Source of the DNA: Isoetes taiwanensis
Taxonomy: Eukaryota; Streptophyta; Lycopodiopsida; Isoetales; Isoetaceae
Reading direction: 5' to 3'
DNA length: 64,000 bases
Assembly: GCA_021234155.1 (NCBI GenBank)
Contig: JAJEKV010000009.1
Coordinates: forward strand, 8,934,546-8,998,545
Of this stretch, positions 21,060-32,320 are shown piece by piece (the first letter of the stretch is position 1; each line of letters opens with the position of its first letter). The translations under genes were made by a program, and so were the position numbers. Under the pieces are notes generated by a model. It saw only the letters and a list, made by a program, of their open reading frames with translations, did not search any database and was not told the DNA's origin.

Positions 21060-21600
21060 GAATTTGGTGGAAGGGCTATGCGTGATCTCGAACAGAGGCA
21101 CTGCGAAAGCCTTTAAGTCACACTATGTCCCCATGGCACACAGGTGTAAGCAGATACAAATGTTTTATTGTCTAGAGCAGCGTGCCCTCGTTGTCTAGGC
21201 CTATACTGATGAGTTCATGCACCTGCGCCTGTATGTACTAGGAACCAATGAACGTCGTGCCGTAGAAGGCTATATTGAGGGGTTATCACCAGCCTTGCGA
21301 AAAATGGTGCGTGCCATTGATCCAAAAACAGTGGCAGAGGCCGAGGCAAAAGCCCTCAGTTTGGAGGAGGATACCGCAAAGCCATCGTACTCGTATCCTT
21401 CTAATTTTGCTGCAGGCAAGCCATATGTGCCATACAGGGCCCACTCTCCTAGTCGGGGTCTTTCTTAGCAACCACAATTCCAGATTATAGAAAAGAAGGT
21501 GAGCTTCAACGTGCTAGATAAGTCAGGCAGAGCTGTTGGCCTGATACAGCAGATTCTCCAATCTATTCCAAGCGAGGCTCGCGATCAGCTGAGGCGGGAC
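21060..21600 (+). pseudogene. Ty3/gypsy-type Gag fragment, plus strand
   Basis: The reading AFKSHYVPMAHRCKQIQMF, then YTDEFMHLRLYVLGTN, YIEGLSPALRKMVRAI and TVAEAEAKALSLEEDTAK is the capsid (Retrotrans_gag) pattern of gypsy elements. Stops occur before YTDEF and after SPSRGLS. It continues KVSFNVLDKSGRAVGLIQQ without a zinc knuckle. The piece ends at about 21600, where sequence of the opposing gypsy element begins. Its second half (from the IDPKTVAE region) matches 63682-63924. Confidence 0.75.
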
Positions 21601-21629
21601 AAAGCTTGTTTCTGATGCTTCTGACTGGG

Positions 21630-23756
21630 GCACCGTATACAGGAATGACGTCGCAAAAATCCTTGTACTTATCAGGAAGGACAGGAACAGACATTATTGA
21701 AGCAGAGCTAGTTGAATCTTGCCTACTAGGTCTGATAAACTTATGAAGAGAGATCTTCGAGATATGAAGCTGCGGGCATGAAGAAGCCTCTACAAAAGCA
21801 GGAGCAAAAACAAGAGTGAGAGCAGGAACATGAACAGAAGTAGGAGCAACTAGAACAAGGACTGGAGCAGGAACTGGAGTAGGAACTGGAACAAGAACTG
21901 GAGCTGGGACATCGTCTAGAACATGGTCAGAATCTGAGACATGAACTGGAGCAAAGGAGTCGAATCAGGACATGGAGCAAAAACAGGAATAGCAAGGATG
22001 GAATCAGAAGCGCATGATACTGTACGGATTGAAATAGATATTGGTGCAGCCCCGGGGAATTCACCTTTATCACATGAGCATATGCCACCTGCGTGCTTAA
22101 GGTGGGAAGAAACACCCCTATATATGTACGCAAAAGTGTTGGAAAAAACACCCCTTCCGTAGAATAAATACACTAGAATGTCAGTAAGAGAAGGATTTAA
22201 ACCCCTAGTATACGTACGAAAACATCGAGAAAAAACCCCCTTCCACACACTCACTAGGTTTATACGAGTCTTTTGTGTGAATCCCCCGGGGGTGCAGCGG
22301 CCTGAACAACAGATGAACTGGAACTAGAGCTAGAACCAGCAAACCGAAAGGATCTAGGACGCCAATCAATCTATGGATTATGTATCTCGAGCCAGGGCAG
22401 ACCCAAGACTACTGGCGCATGTGGGCTAACGATGAGATTGAAGAAAATGCAACACGAAGCTCCCTCGAACAAAACATGAAGAGGTGCAGTACTTCTGTGA
22501 CTACGCCTGAAGAGATAGCATGCCCATCAATCACATTAACAGAGCTAGGATGCTCGACCCTGCTTCTAGAAATGGCGTGCTTAGTAGCGAACACACTATC
22601 CATGAAGCAGGCGTTCGCACCACAATCAAGTTGCGCCAGCGCCTCTATCCTCCCAATCTCCAACTCCAATGAAATAGAGATAAAAAAATTCTTTACTAAC
22701 TTTGTTCGAGGGAATAAAACCTTCGTCACATATGGGAGGAGTTGGAGGAATGTCAAGCAGCCGTCAAGAGACTCCTACTACCTCGGATGGGACCCGAACG
22801 GTTTGATCGCTTAACAGGACATCCACAAGCAATATGGTCAACCCCTCCACAATAGAGGCAGAGATTAGCCTCTCTTTGGCGTTGCTTCTTAGCTGCAGAC
22901 AAGGGCCTTCGAACCACACCATCAATTTGCATAGGCACTGGGCCAACTGATTCCGGGGACGTGGGGGGTGCAAAAACTGTTGTGATAGCTGGAGCTTGGG
23001 GAAGCAAAGAAACATGCTGATTTCGTCTTTCTTGCCTATGCTAAAAAAGACAGTTATCACAACAAACCGCAAACTTTATAGCTTCATCCAAGGTTCTGGG
23101 ATCCTCCACAGTCAGCAACATATCCTTTATATCCTCGCAGCGCCCTCTTCGAAAATAGTCCCGAAGAGCCGCATCTTCCCAGACCGTGTCTATGGCAATC
23201 TGTTGGAACTCAGAAGCATAAACTGAAGCTGGACGAGAACCTTGCCTGAGGTTACCAAGCTTGGTTACTGCTGTATGTTGCCAATCGATGTCTCCAAAAT
23301 AGGCCTCAAGTTCAACAGTAAATGCAGCAAAATTTTGCAACTCGGGAGCCCTTTTCTCCATTAGGGGGCGAACCAACTCAAGGCTGACCCAGAAAGAAGA
23401 GAGCCAACTAGACCGACCTGTTCCTGATCTGTAGGATACCTGTGAGGGTGGAGCCAAATAACAAGCCGAATCTGATTCAAAAAACCTCGGAGCTTGGATC
23501 TAGTGCCATCAAATTCTTCTGGCAGACTAATTTTAGGCTCCAATGACCTTCTCCTGGAGCTAGAGGCTAACTCATGAGAAGCTACCCGTTCCCAGAGCTC
23601 CTTGTTACCAACTGCAACTGCTGGCATACTTGAACAAGTTGTTGGACCTACTGTAATAAGGATAAAACCTCCTCCATAGAGACAAGAACCGCCCACTATG
23701 GGTAACGGAATCCTTAGATTAGAGCAGACAAGAAACGGTAAGGGATTTCGGTTCAA
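21630..23756 (-). mobile_element. Ty3/gypsy retrotransposon, 5' part (Gag, zinc knuckle, protease, start of RT), minus strand
   Basis: In order on the minus strand: Gag (23756 down to 23041, with a frameshift near 23400) reads SLPEEFDGTRSKLRGFLNQ, SLLSGSALSWFAP, FAAFTVELEAYFGD and LRQGSRPASVYASEFQQ. A CCHC knuckle CLYCGGVDHIACGCP is at about 22840. An aspartic protease LAQLDCGANACFMD, with Cys where Ser or Thr is usual after the catalytic Asp, is at about 22640. Then come VVLGLPWLEIHNPSIDW, a Ser-rich linker interrupted by the MITE at 22051-22290, and VLPDKYKDFCDV at about 21670, the usual entry to the RT. RT proper, RNase H and integrase are missing because the element is joined to the plus-strand gag piece at about 21600. 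No LTR was identified. Confidence 0.85.
22051..22290. mobile_element. 240-bp MITE with 8-bp target duplication GGTGCAGC
   Basis: The ends are CCCGGGGAATTCAC and, inverted, CCCGGGGGATTCAC. Identical 8-mers GGTGCAGC flank it at 22043-22050 and 22291-22298. An 8-bp duplication fits the hAT superfamily by size. It has no coding capacity. The right part recurs at 63928-63995. Confidence 0.88.
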
Positions 23757-26700
23757 ATTGTCATGAACCTACGCGAAAACAAGGAAAATACGTGGAAAAT
23801 ACGCAACAAATACGGAAGAAATATGCCAAAATTGGCAAAGAATCTGATATATGAACAGGAATCAAGAGTACAATGGCCCGAAGGCAAGCATGAACACGAG
23901 ACTGATGCTTAGAAGGCTCGGGACTGGCGTTGAACCGGGATGGTTAGACAAGAAGGAGGTGCCTTCTTATATATCTAGGCTGACGGTCAGGATCGCGCCA
24001 CTCCAATGGATGAAATGACGCCAAGTGTCGCACATGCATGTAGGTTCTAGAATATTCCACAAGGCACCCAAAAAATTAAGTACTATAATTTACCACTAAA
24101 AAACCACTATTGGTGTGGTTTTTTATGCAGATTTTTTTATCCTTAATAAAAACCACATATTATTGTGGTTTTTATAATTAGTACATAGTTAATTATATTG
24201 GTTTTTTGTTGAAGCATGGTTTATTTGAGTTGATAATGGTTTTTGATATGGTTTTTAATGCAATAGTGGTATTCATTATGGCTTTTTAATATATCATGGT
24301 TTATCGAATTGGTAGTGGCTTGTCATAAGAGTTTTTCAATATTGTTTTCAATGTGATGATGGTTATTCACATTGGTTTCAATTGTGGGAGTTTTTAATAC
24401 TATTTTAAATTTCATAGTGATTATTCATGTTGGTTTTTCTATTACAACATTGATTTATTAAAAATTGGATTATGTTCTATTTAGTGGTTACTCATAAGTT
24501 TCACTCACAAGGGTCGTCATTTCATGATGGCTATTAACACAAGAGTCCAAAGGAAAGCTATTATAACTAATCGTTATCAGACCACTATAGGTATAATTAT
24601 TTTGGGGTTGCTCGAAAGGGCAAACCCTTGTTCGATGGTGTTGTGTGGGGGAGCTAAGAACATTCTCTCGATTCCCAATTCATGTTGAGTTATTAATGGG
24701 GATCACCCAAATGTTGTGGAGCAGCGCTGGCTAGAATCCCCGCTTTTATGACTATAGAATTTTTTTTTTTTGCAAAATGTAATTAAAGCTCAAAAGACAC
24801 CATATATCTGATTTAAATGTAGAAGACGCAGAAGTTGCAACAGTCTTCAAAGCTTTCAGCTTAGACTGATCATCCATGAGCAGGCGATTGCTTACGATTT
24901 TTTAATTTGGATCATCAGTTCTAACAATTGTAACCCAAGAGAATTGTATCCAGTTTAGACATCATAGCAACATTTCATATACACAAGAATGAGCTTGGAT
25001 AAATAGTAATTATGGCAGAGGGACTAGAATTGACTGAAGATTTCTATTCATTTAGGATGTACTGCCTTAAAGCAGAGGAATATGATCGAAGTATTGAATT
25101 CCTTTTTTGAGCATCTGTTTGAAGGTAGGCTTCATGATTATATTGAAGGATGAATGTCCCACTTTGAGTGTGGAAATATTTTGTTCAAGACACTTGAGTC
25201 AATTTCTTTTTTTTTTTTTTTTTTTTTGGAAGAATGACAAACTTATTTGAAACTCCAAGCCAAATGCCAGATACAGATGCAGAGGGGGGACACTTGAGTC
25301 AAATGTGCCTTCCATGGCATTAACACTGAACATGCAAGACAATCTATCTCAGGGAATGAAAGAGGCAAAGCCAAGGACTTGGCATACCTGATGAACAATA
25401 TATTTGGCAGGGATACATACACAGATGAAGTATTTACTTCTGATCTTGATGATGCTCATGTTTAGAACAAGATTCAACACATTTGTTCTCTTGTTGGATC
25501 CCATACTGCATTCCTTATCTTCTCTATGCTTGAGGATTGCAAGTTGACTAGTATTTTCTACATGCATCTGCCCCCTCCCCCCCTTTATATTACAACATTT
25601 TCTAGCTGCATGACTCCTAGTGCATTGAAAAGGTATGGCATTATCTTTGGCAGCTTGCTTGAAGAAGTTTAGAGATAGAAATTTTTTAAAAGATATGTTT
25701 AATACTTTTAGTTCTCACTAGAAAGGAAAGCTAAAATTCTATCATATAAAGAAGATTATTATTGTTCATAGCAAGATGAGCTCATTAGAGCCAGATTTGA
25801 CTGAATTAGATGAGAGTGAACCATTTTTATAGTGGCACGTCGTAACTACCACTTGCCGTCTAATTCCATGCAACAGTTAGCAATTACCAAAATACTCCTC
25901 CTAAAACAAAAAATGCTACCGCTTTAACTCCCAAACACTCGATTAATTGGCAGGGTTGATCCTTGATCTTATATATAGAGACTGATCACGACCGTCCAAT
26001 AATGAAATGCATGGCCAAGGTGATGCCACCTCATGGGGGGAAGTGGGGGCATGCCTGGGCATGCACCCCCTGCCTGAGCCGTTGGATAGGAGAAGCTTAA
26101 ATCTCAGCCATTGATCCTAGGGTTAAAGAAGGTGCCTAGAAGTGGTGTGATATTTATGGGGGATACGTAACTAGACCATAGAAATTTCTATCAACTCATA
26201 TGTAATTGTGTTTCAAATTTTTCTTTTTTCTTTTTCTTTTTATTTTCTTGGTTCTCCGCCGCAATCTAAATGCAGCGGAGTGTGCCACGAGTAGCTATCC
26301 GAGCGTCATCAAGGGAAGTTTGAGGTCCCGAGAGAGATAGATTGCACCGCCATTGCCGGATTTGGGAAGCGACATCAAATACTGTTCCGTTTCTTGTGTT
26401 AATCGACAGACAACAGGGCCAGTTGTTAATCGACAGACAGAAGCTTGCTGGATGTGTTGCAGATGCAAGCAATCCACATAGCTTTTTAGCTCCATCAAAA
26501 ATATATGGGGCCGGATCTGGGGAACATGCTCTGATTTGCCATAGGAAATTCCGGCAGAGTTATTTGGCGCTTTGTACTGTGGCACAATCTCTATCTGCGG
26601 CCGCCAAAAAACTCCCGTGACGATTTGTTCCGTTCTTGGCATCCGAAGCTTCCAACATGTTCCAAATGAAGTTTTCTCAACTCTCGTTGATGGATTGTTT

Positions 26701-27701
26701 TGCTTTGCGCACTCTACATGCGTGTGTGTTTCTTTTAAGTTCAAAAGAAGTTTGCTTTCCTCGGGGCCTTTGGGGAAGAATGTGCCAAAAATGCATCCAA
26801 AGATTCTCTAAAGATAGGAACAAGAAAGGCTATAGGCATTTATGGGCTAGCATGTGATACAATCGATATTGTCAAAGAAACCGGCCGAGAGGACTCGATT
26901 CGGGCAGAAAGAGCTCTTAGCGCCCGGATTTACAGTGTATGGCTATAGATCAAACAAAGTAAATCTTTAAGTAACTATCATGGCAACCCCCTGTCTAAGG
27001 GAGAGTTGGCAACAGATCTCCATAGCCCAGTTCTTCCGCCATAGCTAGAGGGGATCATGGAATGCTTTCCGTGATTCTCACTAAACCTGCCTAACTTGCC
27101 TAAAGCGGGGAAGTATGCACAGAGGCGTAATCAATGAAGGCCCTAGGTGCCCGCCATCCTTAACTTCTGCTTCATCAATTTCTGATTTGTTTATTGGTAT
27201 AGACATACTTTTCTCAACATAAATAGGAAGTTAATTTGGTGGTATTCTGATATACAGATGTGGCTGCAAATTTGCAAAATAATGTGAGCAACCTTTAGGC
27301 GATGCTTCGTGCAATTTACATAAGTAAGTTTGTCTACTGGAGTTCTCAAATATAGAAGAGAAGAAAGAGACGTGATTCTAAGCACCAAGAAGTTCTTCTA
27401 TTATGCCAATAGCTGACGCTAGACATTATCAAGCCAATGATCCTCGTGCCTAGTCTAATCTGATGCAGAACATGGCTCTATTTCTTGCCATTTTCAAACT
27501 TTGGTCTCAAACAACATTAACAGGCATTTGAATTTGTCAACCTAGGCTCTAATCACATAATATCTGCATATCAAAGTTCATGTGTAGTCTTGATACATTA
27601 ATTCTAGATGGTGGGCTAGTTTTTCATGTGATTATAGTATATTGTATGGCTGGTTGGTTGTGCTTTCTGTGGGTCAGAGGGGCATGCCATAGATGCGGTT
27701 G
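23757..27701. other. Gene-poor region, about 3.9 kb
   Basis: The first 300 bases are probably the untranslated leader or LTR side of the gypsy element. 24070-24560 holds many (G)TGGTTTTT words (listed separately). A T run occurs at about 25207-25227. GGGGGCATGCCTGGGCATGC-like sequence lies at 26030-26070, and similar GGGGGGCATGCCCCC at about 50276. Reading frames at 26295-26850 on both strands overlap and match nothing I know. They include a short tandem repeat of TTAATCGACAGACA. Confidence 0.6.
24070..24560 (+). repeat. AT-rich array of TGGTTTTT-type words
   Basis: TGGTTTTT, TGGTTTAT or TGGTTATT words recur every 20-40 bases over about 480 bases. Two are in the opposite orientation near the left end (AAAAACCAC). 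Subterminal repeat arrays of this kind occur in CACTA and some MULE transposons. Terminal repeats were not found. Confidence 0.45.
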
Positions 27702-28290
27702 GATGCTAGGGAAGTGCTTGCTGTCATGTCCTTTCATGCAGAAAATTTAGATCCTGATTTTGAGGCAGCAGAAAGGAATCTTTTCAAGTGGTATGCTCGT
27801 CATCCAGTAGATACATTATAGCTACTGAATTTATTGCACACACACCCGAGAACATGCAACAACGCTGAAGCATGACAAAAGTGATTTTGCTGAAGCATGA
27901 CAAAAGTGATTTTTCTGCAGGTATCATGGATGCTTTATTACGAGCTGGGAATGTGACAATCTGGACTGATGTGGATGGCATTTATAATGCGGATCCAAGG
28001 AAAGGTTGTCTTACCTAGATGTTAACAGTCCTGTTCAACACTAAAAGCATCTGAGATGCTAAGTAATGATATCCTATGCATTTTCATTGTTTCAGTACGT
28101 GAAGCAGTGGTTCAGGACAATGACATGTCAAGAAGCATGGCAGATGATTGACTGCTTTACCTTGCCATTTGGATTATCTTAAATCTCTATTGCTTCACTA
28201 GTCATACTTCGGAGCAAATGTGCTGCACCCTTGGACAACACTAGCTATCATGAAATCTGGACCTTTATACCTGAGAATGTTTGAAGTTAT
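27702..28290 (+). pseudogene. Bifunctional aspartokinase/homoserine dehydrogenase, aspartokinase-domain exons
   Basis: Three exons of the plastid aspartate-kinase domain are recognisable. Exon a (27702-28004) reads DAREVLAVMSFHAENLDPDF and AAERNLFKWYARHP, then slips frame twice (IIATEFIAHTPEN, then TTLKHDKSDF), then SDFSAGIMDALLRAGNVTIW and TDVDGIYNADPRK. Exon b (28096 to about 28146) reads REAVVQ and TCQEAWQM with one extra base. Exon c (28202-28290) reads SYFGANVLHPWTT, with Trp for the usual Arg. A 25-base tandem duplication at 27865-27914 is one cause of the frameshift. Introns are retained. Upstream kinase exons and the whole homoserine dehydrogenase part were not found, so this is a broken fragment of a large gene. 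Confidence 0.85.
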
Positions 28291-30903
28291 ATGCTGCGTA
28301 ATGTTTGCAAAATATACGTTCACCTGTCATCTCAGTTCAAACTATTGAACAATTCTTACTGTTACTACATTTGATTTATGCAGATATGGTGGAGCGCTTT
28401 CATATCTTGACATGTTTATTTTTTGTGTTGCCCTTGACCTCTTGTTGTGAGAGTAGTAAGCACATTAGCATAAATAAACATATGGCTATGTGCATGCCAA
28501 ATTGTTTTGCAAAGTTTTTCTTATCAGATATTAAGTCCTGTGTTTGTGGTGTACAATGCCTATTAATTAAGAAACAAGATGCAATCCAAACCATGTAAGT
28601 TAAGAACCAAAGAAAGAGCTGCCTCTAAAATGCATGTAAGTTTAATTCTTTTAATCCATGTAGCCTTCAACAGTTTGTCATGTTGATATTGCACCAGAAC
28701 ATTGTTAATTTGTGGTCACATCAGTGATTAATGATAAAATTGTCACCTAATCTTTTTGCATGTTTTATTGTTGGCGTGTGTTTCTTTCCCAATCACAAAT
28801 ATATTCTTTGTGTGACAATTTTTATAACATAGGAGGCTAAGGTATAATTTTACCGGTCCTGTTCTTCACATTGAAACTGAGTTATCATATCTAGGAGCCT
28901 TTTTGCTCACAGCCAAGTGCCTCAGATCATGCCTACAAACTTGGAGCCCTCTGTTCCAATGGTAAGGAAGCACCCAGAGCTTGCAAAAGCACTATCTTCT
29001 TCGATGGAGTTCGTTTGCTGTAGAGATTTCACCTGGCATATTGTGCAGCATTTTAGCAATGTTATACAAGGGTTAGACCCGATTTGAAGATTAGAGTTCT
29101 CCAACTTAAACACATTTAGTTCGATTTTGCAAGCCCATAACTGAGATCCTTTTTGACTTGATACAAAAATTTACCTTGCTACGAGTTGGGCAAGACGCCG
29201 CGATAAATTTCTTGTATGGATAGGACTAATGTGACTTTTTGGCATTTAGATTGAAATGATATAAATGTTAATAAATTAATTATGATATTTAAGGGTGAGG
29301 TGTCGTGAAATTTGGGCGACGTGGCTATTGTGTGACCTAATGCCCTGAAGCAGCTGCGCTCGATGAACGGGAGAGGAAGTTGTCTGGATTTAATGAGTGA
29401 ATGCGAGTTTGTTTTGGAGGACACGATGATATCGGCCAGATCATGCACAACATTCTGGAAGCTGACCGTCACTTCAGGGTAAGTATAAAAGTGTTGATTT
29501 TTGCCGGGAGTAGAGTACTTAGGATTTGCAATTGGCGCATAAATTGAGCGATTGTTATTTGCTAAACAAACAAGAACTAAGAAGAGCTCTGAGACTCTGT
29601 AAGATATGTTCTGAGCCGGATTCTCTTGCTCCGTTCCATTCTCTCTGGAAATTTTCATCTTGCCAAATATGGCGACCCATCTGAGACTCTGTAGGGTTGA
29701 AAGAGAGGGGATGAGGACAGAAGCTGGCTCATTCTTATTTTTCTTGTGAAAGAGAACTGTGCAACTTCCAGCCATGTGCAGTAGTCATTTTAGTCGATTA
29801 GTGCCTTGATACGTCCAAAATTTTTGTGGTTAAAAAAAATCACCGGAGAGAATGCATATCATTGTCATTGACTGATCACCATTTGCATATGACACAGTCC
29901 ACTTCTCAGAATTTTCTGTATTAACCTTAGTTTTGTCTCATTTCTTCGCTGGATCAATGTATATGCATATTATCAGCCAATGAAAGAAAGAGTTATATGT
30001 TTTCAAAGGGCTTATTGTGGGAAATATGGGCCAGCGAATGGTTGCATTATTCCATTTCCATGGCCTGCCTTGCTCCAATCGATTTCCAGGTTCTGATCTA
30101 TGTCTTTCGAGCTTTCTGTTGATTATTTAAGTACTAGAAAAAGTGCCTAGCGTTGCTGGGCTTTTCGTCGGGCATAATCTCAAAAGATAATATAGATGTA
30201 AAGTTGTGGTGAGTACTTATTTCTATAACTGCACGTGCTTGATGAATTGAAGATCTCTTGAGAACTTGGCTTTTGGATTGAAGGCTACTTGATAAAGACC
30301 CTACGATATTTTAAAGTTGTAGAATCACACCATTCATTATTACTGTCAGTGTGAAAACATATTGTAAATTTGTCGCTCCATAACATTCAAGGTCTAAAGT
30401 GGGTGTGATATTAATACATTACATTACATATTTGTCGCTCCATAACCTTCAAGGTCTAAAGTGGGTGTGATATTAATACATTACATTACATATTGTCTCG
30501 GGGTTTAGAACTTTAGTCTTTCAATAATTTGTTTCCTACAATCAGCATTCTAAATGAATGTAAAATAGATGAAAGCAGTTTCACGAAAATTTATTGACGT
30601 TCTCAGGCTTCAGGAAAAGTGTTTCTATATGAATCGTTGGGCATATAGAGTGTGTACGTTTACATGAGTTTTTATATGGGTTTTCGGTATGCTCTTTGTA
30701 GATGAAGTGCGACATTAAGTGGACATTCAAAAATGGAAGTTTATTATGAAATTAGTGGCCGTAGCATAAATGTTGACATGACCCATTACATTTTTGCATT
30801 CTTATATTCCTCACATGAAGAATAGTATCACCTTGTTTCTAATTGAGCCATAGCATAAATGTTTGACATGAGGACATATGCAGCCGCAAGATGTGAATTT
30901 AAA
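28291..30903. other. Gene-poor region, about 2.6 kb
   Basis: No gene is recognised. A 198-codon minus-strand frame (29179-29775) has no known domain and irregular composition, and I do not call it. A 62-bp tandem duplication lies at 30369-30492. Confidence 0.6.
30369..30492 (+). repeat. 62-bp tandem duplication
   Basis: Two nearly identical copies begin TTTGTCGCTCCATAAC and end at ACATTACATTACATA, differing at one base (ACATTC versus ACCTTC). Confidence 0.95.
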
Positions 30904-31341
30904 CTAACAATTGCATTGAAACATCTCCTCCCCAGTTCCAGATTGCGATGCAACAAACAAAAGCAGTGACATCCATAAGTTGATATTGATATCAATTATA
31001 TGTTGAAGTAGATCTTCTGCATCTCTTAAGTATCCTGCACAGCCAAGAAGATCTATCATGCAAGCAATGTGAGGGGCACAAGTCTCTATGCAATGGCCAT
31101 CTTTCATAAATCTAAAATACCAAATGCTTTCTTCTAACAAACTTGCATGGGTAAGTGATATAAGAACACCAACAAATGTAATGTCGTCTGCTATATTAAA
31201 TTGCATATTATCAAAATAGTCAAATATGCTTGCATAAGAACATTCCAAAGCTTTGATAGAATGAGACCTGCGGTCATGTTTACCGAAGCAAGGTTGCTGC
31301 CACCAACTTTGAGACATGTCTCGGCTAATGCAACCACGCAT
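30904..31341 (-). pseudogene. PPR protein fragment (PLS-type, before the E domain)
   Basis: Pentatricopeptide-repeat proteins bind organellar RNA. The frame reads ADDITFVGVLISLTHASLLEE, shortened to its core DDITFVGVL, followed by YFRFMKDGH, then ACMIDLLGCAGYLRDAEDLL and a degenerate LWMSLLLFVAS. These are the last L/S repeats and start of the E region in plant PLS-class PPR proteins. The N-terminal 60 residues are only weakly PPR-like. Full proteins carry 10-20 repeats; here two or three survive. Another minus frame at 31466-31726 shows no clear repeat. It is a decayed piece with no visible start. Confidence 0.75.
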
Positions 31342-32320
31342 TCCTTACCAGTTACCACCAAAGTTTCCTGAGCTCAAAATGTTCTGCTGCCCCTCGATAA
31401 GAAAGCCAACATCCGCCATAGCCTTCTGCTTCAATTTCCAGAAGTAAAAATGCGTGCATTGCTTTTCAGCTTATTGAGCACTTTCCTCTATGCAGCATTG
31501 CAGAGGAAGTGATGGTGGAGTACCTATTCTTTATCAGTGCAATCTGCAAATGTAACCTCAAAACTTGAGAATGGATTGCTCTTGTAAAAATGATAACCAT
31601 GCATAGGCGCCATTTTGTTACAAATTGGGCATGCAAATAGAATAAACACTGGCATGCAAGATCCCACTGCATTATTCTAATGCACAAAACAATTGTTAAA
31701 CACAAATGCATATCCAGGTCTAACAACCTGCGTCAGATGTCCATTTATTGTTAGCATATCAATTATATAACAAGAAGCATATGCAAAGGCCTAATTTAGT
31801 TGGTGATTCGACATGGAATCAAACGGATGTAATGAGTCTAAGATGTCCTTTTTGTTCCAAAAGAGTCCTGTTCTTCTTTTCCATGGAAATTTGATGGCTT
31901 TTTTAAACCCCTTGAATATGTCTTACTTTTCTTTTCAGCTTGAAAGGACATGCTTTTTGCATTAGGAATGTCACATTACACTATTATGGCAGAACGCAAC
32001 AGGAAGTACCTTTATAACTGGTTCTTCTCCACTTGGACCATCTGAAATAGAAGTTAAAAGCATATCAGCTGCAATAAGAAATATGGAGATCACAGGGATT
32101 GCACAGTTCATTGTTGCCTTTCTCATAACCTCAAGTACATCATTGCAAGAAATAACGGAAGTAGAGTTTCACCTAATGCGCTAGAGCAATGGAGTCTCTT
32201 TGACTGAATAAAGTCTAGACAGTCATTCAGCTCGTTTGTTTCGAACTTGACAAAATGAAGACGACCACCAGGAAAGCCTTTCTGAAACCTTGGTGATTTG
32301 GAATCTCCTGAGTGCTTGAT
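31342..32320. other. Noncoding stretch between the PPR fragment and a duplicated block
   Basis: About 980 bases with no recognised gene. Short minus-strand frames here do not resemble known proteins. Confidence 0.5.

Noticed and set aside
26295-26850. Overlapping ORFs of up to 149 codons on both strands
   Set aside because: Neither strand matches a family and both are open, typical of chance in this composition.
29179-29775. 198-codon minus-strand ORF
   Set aside because: No recognisable domain and irregular composition; sequence resembles translated noncoding DNA. Not called without expression data.
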